From Nonlabens sp. MB-3u-79 (GTDB lineage: Bacteria > Bacteroidota > Bacteroidia > Flavobacteriales > Flavobacteriaceae): a DNA stretch of 64,000 bases. Under the pieces are notes generated by a model, which saw nothing but the letters and a program-made list of their open reading frames with translations, was not told the origin of the DNA and did no database searches. The DNA lies in the NCBI RefSeq assembly GCF_002831625.1, contig NZ_CP025116.1, positions 2,657,501 through 2,721,500 of the forward strand, given 5' to 3'. Shown piece by piece: positions 36,461-45,881 of the stretch; within the stretch, counting starts at the first letter, position 1, and every line of letters starts with the position of its first letter. The position numbers and the translations under genes were made by a program.

Positions 36461-36671
36461 TGAGACCTTAACGGTCTGGGAACCTTTGAAAAAATAAAAA
36501 CACTACCGCTAACAAAGTGTATAGCTCATTGGGCGACTAATATAAATTTAAAGTGCCTTACATTAAATGAAGTTTTAAACGGTTTGACAGTTAAGCACCC
36601 AAAAATGCCCAAGGCCTCCTGCACCTTCCCTTAGTGTCAACGATAGAACATCAGTAATAGAAAAAAGAACA

Positions 36672-38045
36672 ATGAAACAAGAAATTTTAATTAAGAATTC
36701 CACAATTGTAAATGAAGGAAAATCATTTGTTGCCGATGTGCTACTATCAAACGAACTTATTCAGCAAATCGGAAACATCGAGATCAAACCGGATTATAAA
36801 GTGATTGACGGCACAGGCAAACACCTATTCCCAGGAATTATTGACGGACAAGTCCATTTTAGAGACCCCGGCCTTACACACAAAGGTGATTTATATACCG
36901 AAAGCAAAGCTGCTATAGCAGGTGGAGTGACTTCTTTTATTGATATGCCAAATACAGTTCCTAATATTTTGACCGTTGAGGACTTACGAGAAAAATATGA
37001 GATTGCTTCCAAAAAATCTTTAGCAAACTATTCTTTCTTCCTTGGTGTAAACGGAGATAATATTGATGAAGTAATTAAAATGGATACAAGCCAATTTATT
37101 GGTGTTTCTGATGATGGCCTATATTTTACCAAAAAAGGAAATCTACTGGCTGATAGTCCAGCAAAAATGGAAAAGTTGTTTGCCAATTGCAAATCAATTA
37201 TCGCAATTCATTCAGAGAAAGAAGAAATTGTAGAAGCAAACGAAAAGGCTTTTCGAGAAAAATACGGTGATCATATTCCCGCAAAATTTCATCCAATCAT
37301 AAGAAGTACCAAAGGCTGTTATGAAGCGACAAAACGAGCGATTGAATTAGCCAAAAAGCACGATGCTCGACTACATATTCTTCACTTAACAACAGAGGCT
37401 GAAACAGAATTGTTTCAAAATAACATTCCGCTAGAAGAGAAAAAAATCACCACAGAAGTTTCGGTACATCATCTATGGTTTTCAGATAAAGACTATGACC
37501 GATTAGGAATGCTCATAAAGTGGAATCCAGCCATAAAAACAGAACAAGACAAAGCAGGTTTATTAAAAGCGCTACTGGATGATAGAATAGATATTATCAC
37601 TACAGATCACGCACCTCATACGCTCAAGGAGAAGGAACAATCGTACTTTGAATCGATGTCAGGAGCACCAATGGTCCAGCACTCGCTCAATTGTATGTTA
37701 GAGTTTTATAAACAAGGTCTAATTTCTTTAGAGAAAATAGTAGAAAAAATGTGTCATAACCCAGCAATTCTCTACAGTATGACCAACAGAGGCTTTATTA
37801 GAGAAGGCTATTATGCAGACTTAACTTTGGTGGATTTGAACAGTCAATGGACAGTATCAAAAAGCAACTTACTGTACAAATGCGCTTGGTCGCCATTGGA
37901 GGGCACTACATTTCAGTCAGCAATCGAACAAACATTTGTCAATGGGAATTTGGTTTATGATAATGGAGATTTTTTTGAACAAGTAAATGGTAAAGAAATT
38001 GAATTTGGCAAGTGGAACTCAACAAAAAAAACGGCTTCCAATTGA
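36672..38045 (+). CDS. pyrC: Dihydroorotase (amidohydrolase superfamily)
   Basis: A 457-residue cytoplasmic protein that cyclises N-carbamoyl-aspartate to dihydroorotate in pyrimidine synthesis. It has the N-terminal amidohydrolase signature FPGIIDGQVHFRDPGLTHKG, then AAIAGGVTSFIDMPNT, LHILHLTT, ITTDHAPHTLKEKEQS and GAPMVQHSL. The first metal-binding motif reads DGQVH rather than DxHxH; a Gln there is what I recall from the Bacteroidota dihydroorotase group, so it need not mean inactivity. It is monocistronic and ends in a strong terminator overlapping its stop codon. The hairpin could also serve the convergent ice-binding gene. Confidence 0.88.
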   Translation: MKQEILIKNSTIVNEGKSFVADVLLSNELIQQIGNIEIKPDYKVIDGTGKHLFPGIIDGQVHFRDPGLTHKGDLYTESKAAIAGGVTSFIDMPNTVPNILTVEDLREKYEIASKKSLANYSFFLGVNGDNIDEVIKMDTSQFIGVSDDGLYFTKKGNLLADSPAKMEKLFANCKSIIAIHSEKEEIVEANEKAFREKYGDHIPAKFHPIIRSTKGCYEATKRAIELAKKHDARLHILHLTTEAETELFQNNIPLEEKKITTEVSVHHLWFSDKDYDRLGMLIKWNPAIKTEQDKAGLLKALLDDRIDIITTDHAPHTLKEKEQSYFESMSGAPMVQHSLNCMLEFYKQGLISLEKIVEKMCHNPAILYSMTNRGFIREGYYADLTLVDLNSQWTVSKSNLLYKCAWSPLEGTTFQSAIEQTFVNGNLVYDNGDFFEQVNGKEIEFGKWNSTKKTASN

Positions 38046-38060
38046 AGCCGTTTTTTTTTG
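38031..38060 (+). terminator. Intrinsic terminator of the dihydroorotase gene
   Basis: ACGGCTTC (38031-38038), a five-base loop and GAAGCCGT (38044-38051) are followed by a run of T. A run of A before the stem makes it usable in both directions. The stem overlaps the TGA stop (38043-38045). Confidence 0.9.
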
Positions 38061-38137
38061 TTATTTCTGAATCATATCTACATTTAATGGGTTGTAAAAT
38101 GAGAACGTGTTGATACCATTGCTGTATTAGCCCTTAT

Positions 38138-39406
38138 CTATTGAGAACAAATCAATGATAAGGTTCTATTGTTAATTGTTGATTCCCCCCCATTAACTTT
38201 CCACCATATCTCAACGGAATCTCCTGTTGTTACATTAACCTTAGCTTGAAGAGATAATACGGCGCTCTGTAAGTTGATCGTTCTGCTAGAGCTTGCAACT
38301 TCCACTCCATTTTGATAAACGCTGTAAGTTGTAATCCCAGCGCTACTAGTTGTACCCGCTGGATATTCTTGACCAGTATGTATGCCTACCATGGTTAAAG
38401 CTGCAGATGCAGTGCCTACATCTCCTATGGTAGTAGCAGTTGCTACATCAGAAACCGCCCCTGAAGAGCTCCACATCGCAAATGTGGAAAGGACTCCTAA
38501 ATTTACAGGAGCATTTCCTGTTAGAGTGGTAAGATTTACACCTGCAGCTAGGCTTACTGCTCCTAACTTTGTAAACATCCTTCCTTCAAGGTTCGAATTT
38601 ATGCCTAATGATACTGCACCAGCACCATTTCCGCCGCCAAGCATAGTACCTTTCATTGTTGTGTTAGCCGCAGTGGACATGGCTGCATCAGACACCCAGA
38701 ATATATTTTCGGATTGCGCATTTCCTGTCAACACTACAGTGGCTCCTGCTACAGTAGTAAATGCACCAGAAGCTCTGATTATAAAAATCGAATTTGGGTC
38801 TCCTCCCCCATCCATAATAAGTATTCCTGCGATGGATGCTGCTCCGGCAACATCATAGACTCCTGGTGCCAAAACCTCTCCGTTACCGAAAGTTAGCGCA
38901 TGAGAGACAGCGCCCGGGCTTGCCATTAATTCGTCAAATACATTTGTTAAATCACTAACACCTTGAGTTGAACTAAATGTTACATTGTTAGACATCTGAG
39001 CATTAAATAAAACTATATAACTTCCTTCGAGAGGTGACAAAGTCATTCCTTCCACTAGTAATTCAGAGGTAGATGAGGTACTTGTATCTGCACTCTCTGT
39101 AACAGTATCAACCGGAGTCTTCTCTGGCTCTTTTATACCTGCCCATTTTGGGTCAGCTGGTGTTCCTATATTTAATTGACCATCATTCAATGTAGAATTA
39201 TAAATCATTAAGCCAGTTGCCGGAAGTACCATAGCATCTCTTTGTGCTGTTGATAATCGAGGCATTAGAAATCCTTTACTCTCAGAATAAATATCCAAAA
39301 TAGAAGAGGAATCAGGTTGTGAAGTACCAACACCCACTTGGGCACTTATAGTGATCGATGTCAATAAAATAAACGAAAGTAAAAAACTTTTTAAATTGAT
39401 TTTCAT
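38138..39406 (-). CDS. DUF3494 ice-binding-family protein with a C-terminal beta module
   Basis: A 422-residue protein with a signal peptide (about 1-22, …TISAQ). Residues 23-90 are the Bacteroidota surface-protein start VGVGTSQPDSSSILDIYSES, then GFLMPRLSTAQRDAM and PATGLMIYNST. Residues about 125-310 form the DUF3494 ice-binding domain: FSSTQGVSDLTNVFDELMAS, LAPGVYDVAGAASIAG, LDGxGDPNSIFIIRASGAF-like MDGGGDPNSIFIIRASGAF, TTMKGTMLGG and SLEGR-like NLEGRMFTKLGAVSLAAG. The remainder is a small beta domain. Ice-binding proteins adsorb to ice and help sea-ice bacteria; cold-habitat origin is inferred. The gene is convergent with dihydroorotase, and an 815-bp repeat lies upstream. Confidence 0.85.
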   Translation of the reverse strand: MKINLKSFLLSFILLTSITISAQVGVGTSQPDSSSILDIYSESKGFLMPRLSTAQRDAMVLPATGLMIYNSTLNDGQLNIGTPADPKWAGIKEPEKTPVDTVTESADTSTSSTSELLVEGMTLSPLEGSYIVLFNAQMSNNVTFSSTQGVSDLTNVFDELMASPGAVSHALTFGNGEVLAPGVYDVAGAASIAGILIMDGGGDPNSIFIIRASGAFTTVAGATVVLTGNAQSENIFWVSDAAMSTAANTTMKGTMLGGGNGAGAVSLGINSNLEGRMFTKLGAVSLAAGVNLTTLTGNAPVNLGVLSTFAMWSSSGAVSDVATATTIGDVGTASAALTMVGIHTGQEYPAGTTSSAGITTYSVYQNGVEVASSSRTINLQSAVLSLQAKVNVTTGDSVEIWWKVNGGESTINNRTLSLICSQ

Positions 39407-39427
39407 GAGTTTTTTTTTAACAGGGTT

Positions 39428-40242
39428 AACACTGTATTGGTGTTTAAAATAAAAAATAACGCCTCAATAGTCGCTGTAACCAGATTTCAAGCCGAATATG
39501 ACTTGACTAAAAAAGTACTATTTCAAAAGAAATAGATTAATTGTATGGCGTGAAAGAATATAAGTTTAAACCGTAACTCAAGTAATCAGCTCGTGCTATT
39601 CGAATGAATAAATTATGATTTTTAATGTACTCTTAAACATGTTTGATAAAAATAACTTTTTATTAATAATGAATAAACAATTAATTAATAAAACATTAAC
39701 GAATTCTATTTAATCTATAAATATATCAAATATAATTTTGTTACTTATTGAGCATTCATGCTCCATCAAATCAACGGTTTACACATATGATAAAGGTTTT
39801 TTTTATTCCACTTTAACGTTTTTTTATAGCTTTTTATCGATAAAACGGAATAATAAACGTACTATGGCCCAAAATATATCAATGATTACTCCGTTAATTT
39901 TGTAACACATTCAAAAGAATGCTGTAATAACTAGCTGTTTTTATGTTGTTCAACAAGAAAGCAGTCTTGCCAAAAGTTTATATAAGCCATAGAATGGTAA
40001 TTGCTTATATGCACCAGATCCATACGAGGCTTACTAAAAGCATCATTCTTACGATTCTCTTCTGCACCTTTAGCTATTGGAACTCTTACACTAAAAAAAG
40101 TCACTCTCCTCCCAGTCGTTAACAGCGCACATAAGGAACGACTAGTAAAAACATGTTGTTAAGAAGACTCTCAGATTTTATGTTAAGTTGGTAACAGCCG
40201 GATTAGAAATTGAACCCAGCGACGACCTCTTGAACCTAAGCT
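39428..40242 (-). repeat. Long direct repeat B1 (partner at 41922-42732)
   Basis: About 815 bases, collinear with 41922-42732, starting AACACTGTATTGGTGTTTAA and including CAGCTCGTGCTATTCGAATG, TGCTGTAATAACTAGCTGTT, GTCACTCTCCTCCCA and TTAACAGCGCACATAAGGAA. It is immediately upstream of the minus-strand ice-binding gene, as B2 is upstream of the metallophosphoesterase gene. On the minus strand it holds a decayed frame, …FSVRVPIAKGAEENRKN…, that is shifted relative to the homologous one in B2. Confidence 0.85.
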
Positions 40243-40845
40243 TTTTCAAGAACATCATTGGTTAATTCGTTATCTATGCCTATGTCCGTCTCTTTCTCAC
40301 AACTTGATACTAAAATCAATAAAAAGATTATACGAATAATTTAAATTTTGTTTTCATAATATTCTTTATTAATAATATATAAAGCTACTTTTAATTGTTT
40401 TAAAATAGTTTCCGTTTTCGCTCAATGGATTAAACCAAGAGGTGAGAAACAATTATCTTTCGATGAAGCTGTTCTTACATCTAAAAAAAAAATGTTTTAA
40501 TTTCTCTTTTGATAATAAGTAAATGACTCGATTTTTTGATTTTCAGAGGATTTTACTGAATTTGATCTCGGTTAGTTCCTAAACATGTTAATATGAGTGG
40601 TTTTCGATAGAAAATTTGACGTCATCTTAACTTACACACCGAAAGTATATTAATATTTAACTTTTACTGAGTTGAATAAAAAGGAGAATGAGCAAGAACG
40701 GTAATACATCATTGCTTAAGAGTTTCGCTCCATAAGTATATGTTTGAATATTCAGTTCCGTTCTTTAAGCCTAGGATTGAAAAGGTTCGCTGTAACGCCT
40801 AATCACTCTGTCATTTTTGCACATATTATATAGCCTTTATTCAGG
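40243..40845. other. Intergenic stretch, no gene recognised
   Basis: About 600 AT-rich bases between repeat B1 and the palindromic element at 40846. I see no supportable gene on either strand and no RNA-like structure. Confidence 0.4.
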
Positions 40846-41062
40846 ACAGTCCAAAATGGGGTAAAACGCGTCTCGGCTATGGTTAGTACGGGAATTAAAA
40901 GTAATTAATTTCCGAATAAGTACTTAGCCAAAACTTTTTGTTTTGTTTTACTTTTCATTTTTAAAGCCAAATCAAAAGATTTGGCGGACTTGGTTAAAAG
41001 CTCTGCACTTTGGATTAAGCACCAAACCCCGTATTAATTATAGCCATTGTTGTAGTCAGTTA
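40846..41062 (-). repeat. Large palindromic element downstream of the metallophosphoesterase gene
   Basis: GGCTATGGTTAGTACGGG (about 40877-40894) pairs with CCCCGTATTAATTATAGCC (about 41026-41044). Inside lies the perfect hairpin GCCAAATCaaaaGATTTGGC. On the minus strand the element begins CTACAACAATGGCTATAATT, 15 bases after the gene's stop, like the left ends of other copies, and ends in GCGTTTTACCCCATTTTGGA followed by CTGTCC. I recall very similar sequence as a dispersed repeat in other flavobacterial DNA. Confidence 0.7.
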
Positions 41063-41065
41063 TTT

Positions 41066-41908
41066 TTATGCTTTTTCAAGTTCAAAAATTGTGATTTCAG
41101 GTCTGACGTTAAATCTAACTTGCCACAAATGTCCAACTGCTCGATTAACATATAAGGTTCTGCCGTCATTCAAATCAATTTCTCCTTGTGAATATCTCTT
41201 ATTTTTAACAAGTAACATTGGTGCATTTAAAAATGGTGGTTTGCATAGGCCTTCATGTCTATGTCCAAATAGAATCCAACCTTTATATCCATTCCAAACG
41301 TCTAGATCACAAACATCAGGGTTGTGACATAACAGCAAATTAGCTTTATTTTGGTCATAGTTGTTCATCACCTTTTCAGGTGCAAAATTCAATGCCCAAT
41401 AATCATCAAATCCAATTATATTCATACCCGAAATATTAACTTGGTCATTTTTAAGTACTTCAATTCCTGCATTTGTCAATTGCTCCGGAATTTTATCCGC
41501 TACATTTTGTTCAGCCCAATTTTCCCCATAATCGTGATTACCAAGTATTCCAACAGTTCCAATTTTCCCTTTAACTGTGTATTTCAGTACTTCATCTAAT
41601 TGTTCAAATTGCTTTTCGTTTTCATAGTTTACATAATCTCCCGTATAAACAACAAAATCAGGGTTGAATTTTTGTGCTTTCCTAAATGAATCAATTATAT
41701 AATTATAGTCAAATCTATTTCCTATATGTATATCATTAATTTGCATAAGTCTTTTTCCAATCAGATTATCTGGTAGATTAGCAATTGGCATTTTACCTTT
41801 CACAAATTCCAACCAAAAAGGCTCAATTTGCCGAGTATAAAGTCCAGTCAGAAATCCAATTCCGACTGTTCCCAAAAATGTGCGTTTTATGAATTTTCGT
41901 CTGTTCAT
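41066..41908 (-). CDS. Exported metallophosphoesterase with Tat-type signal
   Basis: A 280-residue protein. MNRRKFIKRTFLGTVGIGFL is a twin-arginine signal (RRxFxK). Calcineurin-like motifs follow in order: NDIHIG (residues 53-58), GDYVNYENE, GNHDYG, LCHNPDV and FGHRHEG. These residues bind two metal ions and hydrolyse phosphoesters. The YkuE-like group to which it compares includes enzymes acting on UDP-diacylglucosamine-type lipids or unknown phosphodiesters. The gene lies between the large palindromic element (3' side) and repeat B2 (5' side). Confidence 0.9.
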   Translation of the reverse strand: MNRRKFIKRTFLGTVGIGFLTGLYTRQIEPFWLEFVKGKMPIANLPDNLIGKRLMQINDIHIGNRFDYNYIIDSFRKAQKFNPDFVVYTGDYVNYENEKQFEQLDEVLKYTVKGKIGTVGILGNHDYGENWAEQNVADKIPEQLTNAGIEVLKNDQVNISGMNIIGFDDYWALNFAPEKVMNNYDQNKANLLLCHNPDVCDLDVWNGYKGWILFGHRHEGLCKPPFLNAPMLLVKNKRYSQGEIDLNDGRTLYVNRAVGHLWQVRFNVRPEITIFELEKA

Positions 41909-41921
41909 TCTAATTGGCTAC

Positions 41922-42732
41922 AACACTGTATTGGTGTTTAAAGTAAAATATAACGCCTCAATAGTGGTTGTAACTTGATTCCAAGCTGAATATGACTTGA
42001 TTAAAAAATTCTATTTCAAAAGAAATAGAATGATTGTATGGCGTGAAAGAATATAAGTTTTAAACCGCAATTCAAGTAATCAGCTCGTGCTATTCGAATG
42101 AATAAATTATGCTTTTTGATGTTATCTTATACATATTTCATAAAAAAAATTATAATTATTATAATCACAAATAATTAATAAACATTAATAATTTAATTAT
42201 AATGTACAGATCTGTAAAATTACGCTTGTCACGTATTGAGCATTCACATACCATCAAATGAAGCCTTTACATTTATGTTTTATATTTTTTTACATTCATT
42301 TTTAACGATTTTTTTATGATGTTTTATCGATAACATGGGGTAATAAACATACTATGTCCCAAAATATGTCCGTGATTACTCCTTTAAATTTGTAACACTT
42401 TCCAAAGAATGCTGTAATAACTAGCTGTTTATTTTAGTTGTCAGCAATTAAGCAGCCTTCCCAAAAGTCTGTATAGGCCATAGCTTGATAATTGCTTATT
42501 TATACAAGAGCCATTTCAAATATTCTAATAGCATCATTCTTACGATACTCTCCTGCACCTTTAGCTATTGGGCCTTTTACATTAAAAAAGTCACTCTCCT
42601 CCCACTCGTTAACAGCGCACATAAGGAACGACTAGTAAAAACCTGTTTTTAAGAAGACTCTCAGATTTTATGTTAGGTTTGTAAAAGCTGAATTAGAAAT
42701 TGAACCAAGCGTTCACCTCCTACACCTAAGCT
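41922..42732 (-). repeat. Long direct repeat B2 (partner at 39428-40242)
   Basis: About 811 bases matching B1. Next to the gene, on the minus strand, it reads CCAATACAGTGTTGTAGCCA followed by ATTAGAATG, a good right end of the interspersed element (..CATATACA..CGTTGTAG.CAATT..ATG). The minus strand also contains ATGTGCGCTGTTAACGAGTG…, a frame …NEWEESDFFNVKGPIAKGAG… that is stopped upstream and ends after EMALV, so a relic gene. No other gene lies here. Confidence 0.85.
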
Positions 42733-42746
42733 TATAAAAAAACTAT

Positions 42747-44009
42747 ATGAAAATATTCTTACTGATGATTTTTTCATTCCTATTATTAATAGGATGCAAA
42801 AATGATAAAACAGATCAACAGAAAAACAAAAAACAGGAATTAGACAACAGCGACTTGATGAGTCAACGCCATTTGCACGAACAAAAGTTTGAAGGTTTTG
42901 ATTTCCATACAGAGCACCAATGGGATAGTCTGAATTCTATTTCTTTAGAAAAAGTAGCTTTTAAAAAAGCAAAGCTACACTCAGATATACGCACCTTTGG
43001 GTGGCACATTTATTCCAATGGTTCTTCCTGGAAAAATTACAATTTTTCTATGTTATGGGGACTTTCTTATTTTTCTTACAACATCCAACCAGAAACTGGA
43101 AATTACAAAAGTATACATCAATGGAAAACTACCGCCATGATTGATAGTGCCCAGGCATCTCAATGCAAGGTATTTCTTTCTGTTTCTAATTTTGGAAAAG
43201 ACAATAACACAGTATTTCTCAACAACCCTAAAGCTCAAAAAACACTCCTAGATAGTCTTTCCAATTTATTGGCTTTAAGATCGGCAAATGGTATCAATAT
43301 TGACTTTGAAGGTGTATATAAAAAAGATAAAAAAAGTTTTACAAAATTTATAGTTGAAATTTCAAAAAAACTAAAGAAAGTCAACCCCGACTACATGATC
43401 TCTCTATGCCTTTATGCAGATGATTGGAACGATGTTTTTGATATAAAAGCTATAGATCCCCATGTAGATTTTTACACCTTAATGGGGTATGATTATTACG
43501 GGGGTTTTAGTAAAACTACTGGACCAGTGACCCCTTTTAATACCAGTTCATCATATGGTAATGGCTTAAAAAACTCCATTCAATATTATGAAAATCAAGG
43601 GGTGCATCTGGATAAACTAATTGTAGGGCTTCCTTATTATGGTGCTCAATGGGTTACTGAAAAAGAAACACCAGGTGCAAAGATTTCAAAATTTATAGAC
43701 CACCCACCCTATAAGAACATTAGAGAATTCTATATAGACTCCTTGCAAACTCCAGTCAAGTTTGACTCCATAAGTGCTTCCTCCTATTTAATTTTAAATG
43801 ATGGTGATAACGCTTATCGTCAGCTCTATTTTGAGGACAAAAGGTCCCTTTCGATTAAATACGATTGGATAAAAAAGAATAAATTAGGAGGTGTTGGGAT
43901 TTGGGCTTTAGGATATGATAATGGTTATTCTGATCTATGGGATCTTTTAGCTGAAAAATTTTCAGAAGAATCAGAAAAACAAGACACCACTTTGTATAAC
44001 AACAAATAA
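42747..44009 (+). CDS. GH18 family glycoside hydrolase lipoprotein
   Basis: A 420-residue protein with a lipobox (LLLIGC, Cys17). The GH18 catalytic strand reads NGINIDFEGVY, with the general acid Glu188, a variant of DxxDxDxE. DFYTLMGYDYYGG and GLPYYGAQW follow, and GGVGIWALGYDNGYSDLW closes the TIM barrel. GH18 enzymes cleave beta-1,4-GlcNAc bonds (chitin, N-glycan core, peptidoglycan-like). Members like this with no binding domain may act on short substrates. A DUF2306 membrane-protein gene starts 41 bases downstream and is probably co-transcribed. Confidence 0.87.
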   Translation: MKIFLLMIFSFLLLIGCKNDKTDQQKNKKQELDNSDLMSQRHLHEQKFEGFDFHTEHQWDSLNSISLEKVAFKKAKLHSDIRTFGWHIYSNGSSWKNYNFSMLWGLSYFSYNIQPETGNYKSIHQWKTTAMIDSAQASQCKVFLSVSNFGKDNNTVFLNNPKAQKTLLDSLSNLLALRSANGINIDFEGVYKKDKKSFTKFIVEISKKLKKVNPDYMISLCLYADDWNDVFDIKAIDPHVDFYTLMGYDYYGGFSKTTGPVTPFNTSSSYGNGLKNSIQYYENQGVHLDKLIVGLPYYGAQWVTEKETPGAKISKFIDHPPYKNIREFYIDSLQTPVKFDSISASSYLILNDGDNAYRQLYFEDKRSLSIKYDWIKKNKLGGVGIWALGYDNGYSDLWDLLAEKFSEESEKQDTTLYNNK

Positions 44010-44049
44010 ACCTATAAACTACAAGCGACCAAAATTAAAAAATAAGAAT

Positions 44050-44691
44050 ATGAAAATAATAGAACGATTAGTATTCATCATTTCCTGGACAATAGTTATA
44101 AGCTTATCCCTCTATTTTTTAATTGAAAATGTTGGCGCTTATTTTACTGGATATAGAAGTGACAGTTATAGTAACAACCCCATTTGGGTGAGTTCTCATT
44201 TAATAGGAGGAACATTGGCGCTACTAACTGGTCCAATACAATTCTCTAAATGGATGAGAAATAAATATATAAACTTCCACAAACTAACAGGAAAAATTTA
44301 CATCATTGGGGCTTTTATCACAGGTTTATCGGCTGTACGGCTATCACTAATAAGTTCTTGCGTAACCTGTAGAGTTTCCCTCTTTATTTTAGCTGTTTTA
44401 GTGCTCTTTACTACTTTTTCGGCTTGGTGGTGTGTGAAAAATAGAAACATTAAAGCACATCAACAATTTATGCTTAGAAGTTACATTTGTATACTCTCAT
44501 TTGTCGCTGTAAGAATCGGTGGGATTATTCCATTGGACTTTTTATTTGGACAAATAGAAGACCCGACATTCAGCAGGACCGTAAATGAATATTTCTTTTC
44601 ATTTGTACCCATAATTTGTGGTGAAATAGGTATCATTTGGATTCCTACATTAAAAAATATTAAAAAAAGCAGCTCTCCTACCAATCGCTAA
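44050..44691 (+). CDS. DUF2306 family membrane protein
   Basis: A 213-residue protein with about six transmembrane helices. The motif block FHKLTGKIYIIGAFITG and HQQFMLRSY, with conserved His residues, is typical of DUF2306, a family related in topology to heme-binding membrane proteins. Its role is unknown. It follows the GH18 gene at 41 bases. The link between the two may be simple co-transcription. Confidence 0.8.
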   Translation: MKIIERLVFIISWTIVISLSLYFLIENVGAYFTGYRSDSYSNNPIWVSSHLIGGTLALLTGPIQFSKWMRNKYINFHKLTGKIYIIGAFITGLSAVRLSLISSCVTCRVSLFILAVLVLFTTFSAWWCVKNRNIKAHQQFMLRSYICILSFVAVRIGGIIPLDFLFGQIEDPTFSRTVNEYFFSFVPIICGEIGIIWIPTLKNIKKSSSPTNR

Positions 44692-45369
44692 TAGCTCCAA
44701 TAATTAATGGTTGTGCAAGCTTGTCTACAAAAACAACTCGTATATCTTCTATTGGGTTATATACTATTTTAAGCATTTGCAACATACAACTGTGCTTATA
44801 CAACAAGCTCAGAAGCAATGCAACCTCCTTATTTTGTTAAGAATCCTCTTTTAGTTTTTTATAGGTTTTCTTTTTTGTTTCCAGTAATTCCACTAAGAAT
44901 TTATTAAAAGGATTCAACTCAGAAGAAAAGTCTTTAATCCTCCAAACTACCTTGATTGGAAAATTTGATAATAAGAAAATGGGCGTTAAAAAATGGTGTG
45001 AATTGGGTGGAATGAAAACATTATTTGAACAACTAGGTTCCCTATTGGTAAATTTTGTTGTTGATTCTTAGGCTTGTTTCGCTTTCGCGAAAGCGAAATA
45101 AAAGCAACCTATTTCGCAGCACAGCTAGTATATAGGAATTCCAATGAATAACTTAGGTGTGGTAATTTGGGTCCTATGCATATCTTTTAGCTTTTTGTGT
45201 GTCTTATAAATAGCCAACAAGCTATTTTTACATCTGTGTTATAAAAAAATAGGCCAAGTGGTTGTTCAAAGCTATGCTTTGTGCACTTTTGCAAAGCCGA
45301 TACGTTTTAAAACCTTTTTACATCGAGTAAAAAATAATAGCCTCTTAAAAAAACTAAATATATACCCAA
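44692..45369 (+). other. Intergenic stretch with gene scrap and palindrome
   Basis: About 680 bases. A start-less plus-strand frame (…LLKGFNSEEKSLILQTTLIG…, ending near 45070) looks like a gene fragment but I do not recognise it. The palindrome at 45077-45098 follows directly. No intact gene. Confidence 0.45.
45077..45098. repeat. TTTCGCTTTCGCGAAAGCGAAA palindrome, copy 4 (22 bp, perfect)
   Basis: The longest perfect copy of the palindrome family in this window, just after a start-less gene scrap and 270 bases before the S1-domain gene. Confidence 0.88.
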
Positions 45370-45795
45370 ATGGATTTACAAATAGGAGATCAAGTACACT
45401 TAATCATTGAAAGAGAAACACCGCTGGGATATATTGTTTTAATAGAGGAAGAGATCGAAGGATTGCTTTATAAAAACGAGGTTTTTACAGAATTAGAAGA
45501 GGACATGGAAGTTACTGGTTATGTGAAATACATAAGAGAAGATGGTAAAATAGATGTTTCCCTCCGACCACAAGGCTTTCTAAACGTGATTGATGCTAAC
45601 GTAGAAAAAGTATTGGAAAAATTAAAAGAAAGTCCAGAAGGAAGTATTTCAGTGACCGATAAAAGCTCCCCAGACACGATACGTTTTCACTTTAACATGA
45701 GTAAAAAGTCCTATAAGAAAGCCCTAGGAAGTCTCTACAAGCTAAAGCTTATTGTTATTACAGCAGAGAGCATAGAATTGCTAGATAAAAACTAA
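45370..45795 (+). CDS. Short CvfB-like S1 RNA-binding protein
   Basis: A 141-residue protein. Residues 1-65 form one S1 domain (IGDQVHLIIERETPLGYIVL, then GLLYKNEVF and GYVKYIREDGKIDVSLRPQG). Residues about 75-140 form a winged helix (SPDTIRFHFNMSKKSYKKAL, then GSLYKL). This is the arrangement of the third S1 domain plus the C-terminal winged helix of CvfB (normally about 280 residues with further S1 domains in front). No upstream frame supplies the missing part. It is either a natural short form or a truncated gene restarted at an internal Met. An RNA-binding role is likely if it is expressed. Confidence 0.78.
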   Translation: MDLQIGDQVHLIIERETPLGYIVLIEEEIEGLLYKNEVFTELEEDMEVTGYVKYIREDGKIDVSLRPQGFLNVIDANVEKVLEKLKESPEGSISVTDKSSPDTIRFHFNMSKKSYKKALGSLYKLKLIVITAESIELLDKN

Positions 45796-45881
45796 AGAGG
45801 CCGGCCCAGCAGCTTAACATCAGACTTTACAACACGTCTTTTCTTCTTAAATTTCATACCTCTAGGAGTCTGTGCTTCTAG

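Noticed and set aside
38382..38858. Open frame of about 158 codons on the plus strand
   Set aside because: It lies antisense to the DUF3494 gene, has no start-region support and arises from the Ala/Gly/Thr-rich composition of the real gene.
40780..40830. tRNA-like GGTTCG-containing segment
   Set aside because: No acceptor or anticodon stem can be formed around it.
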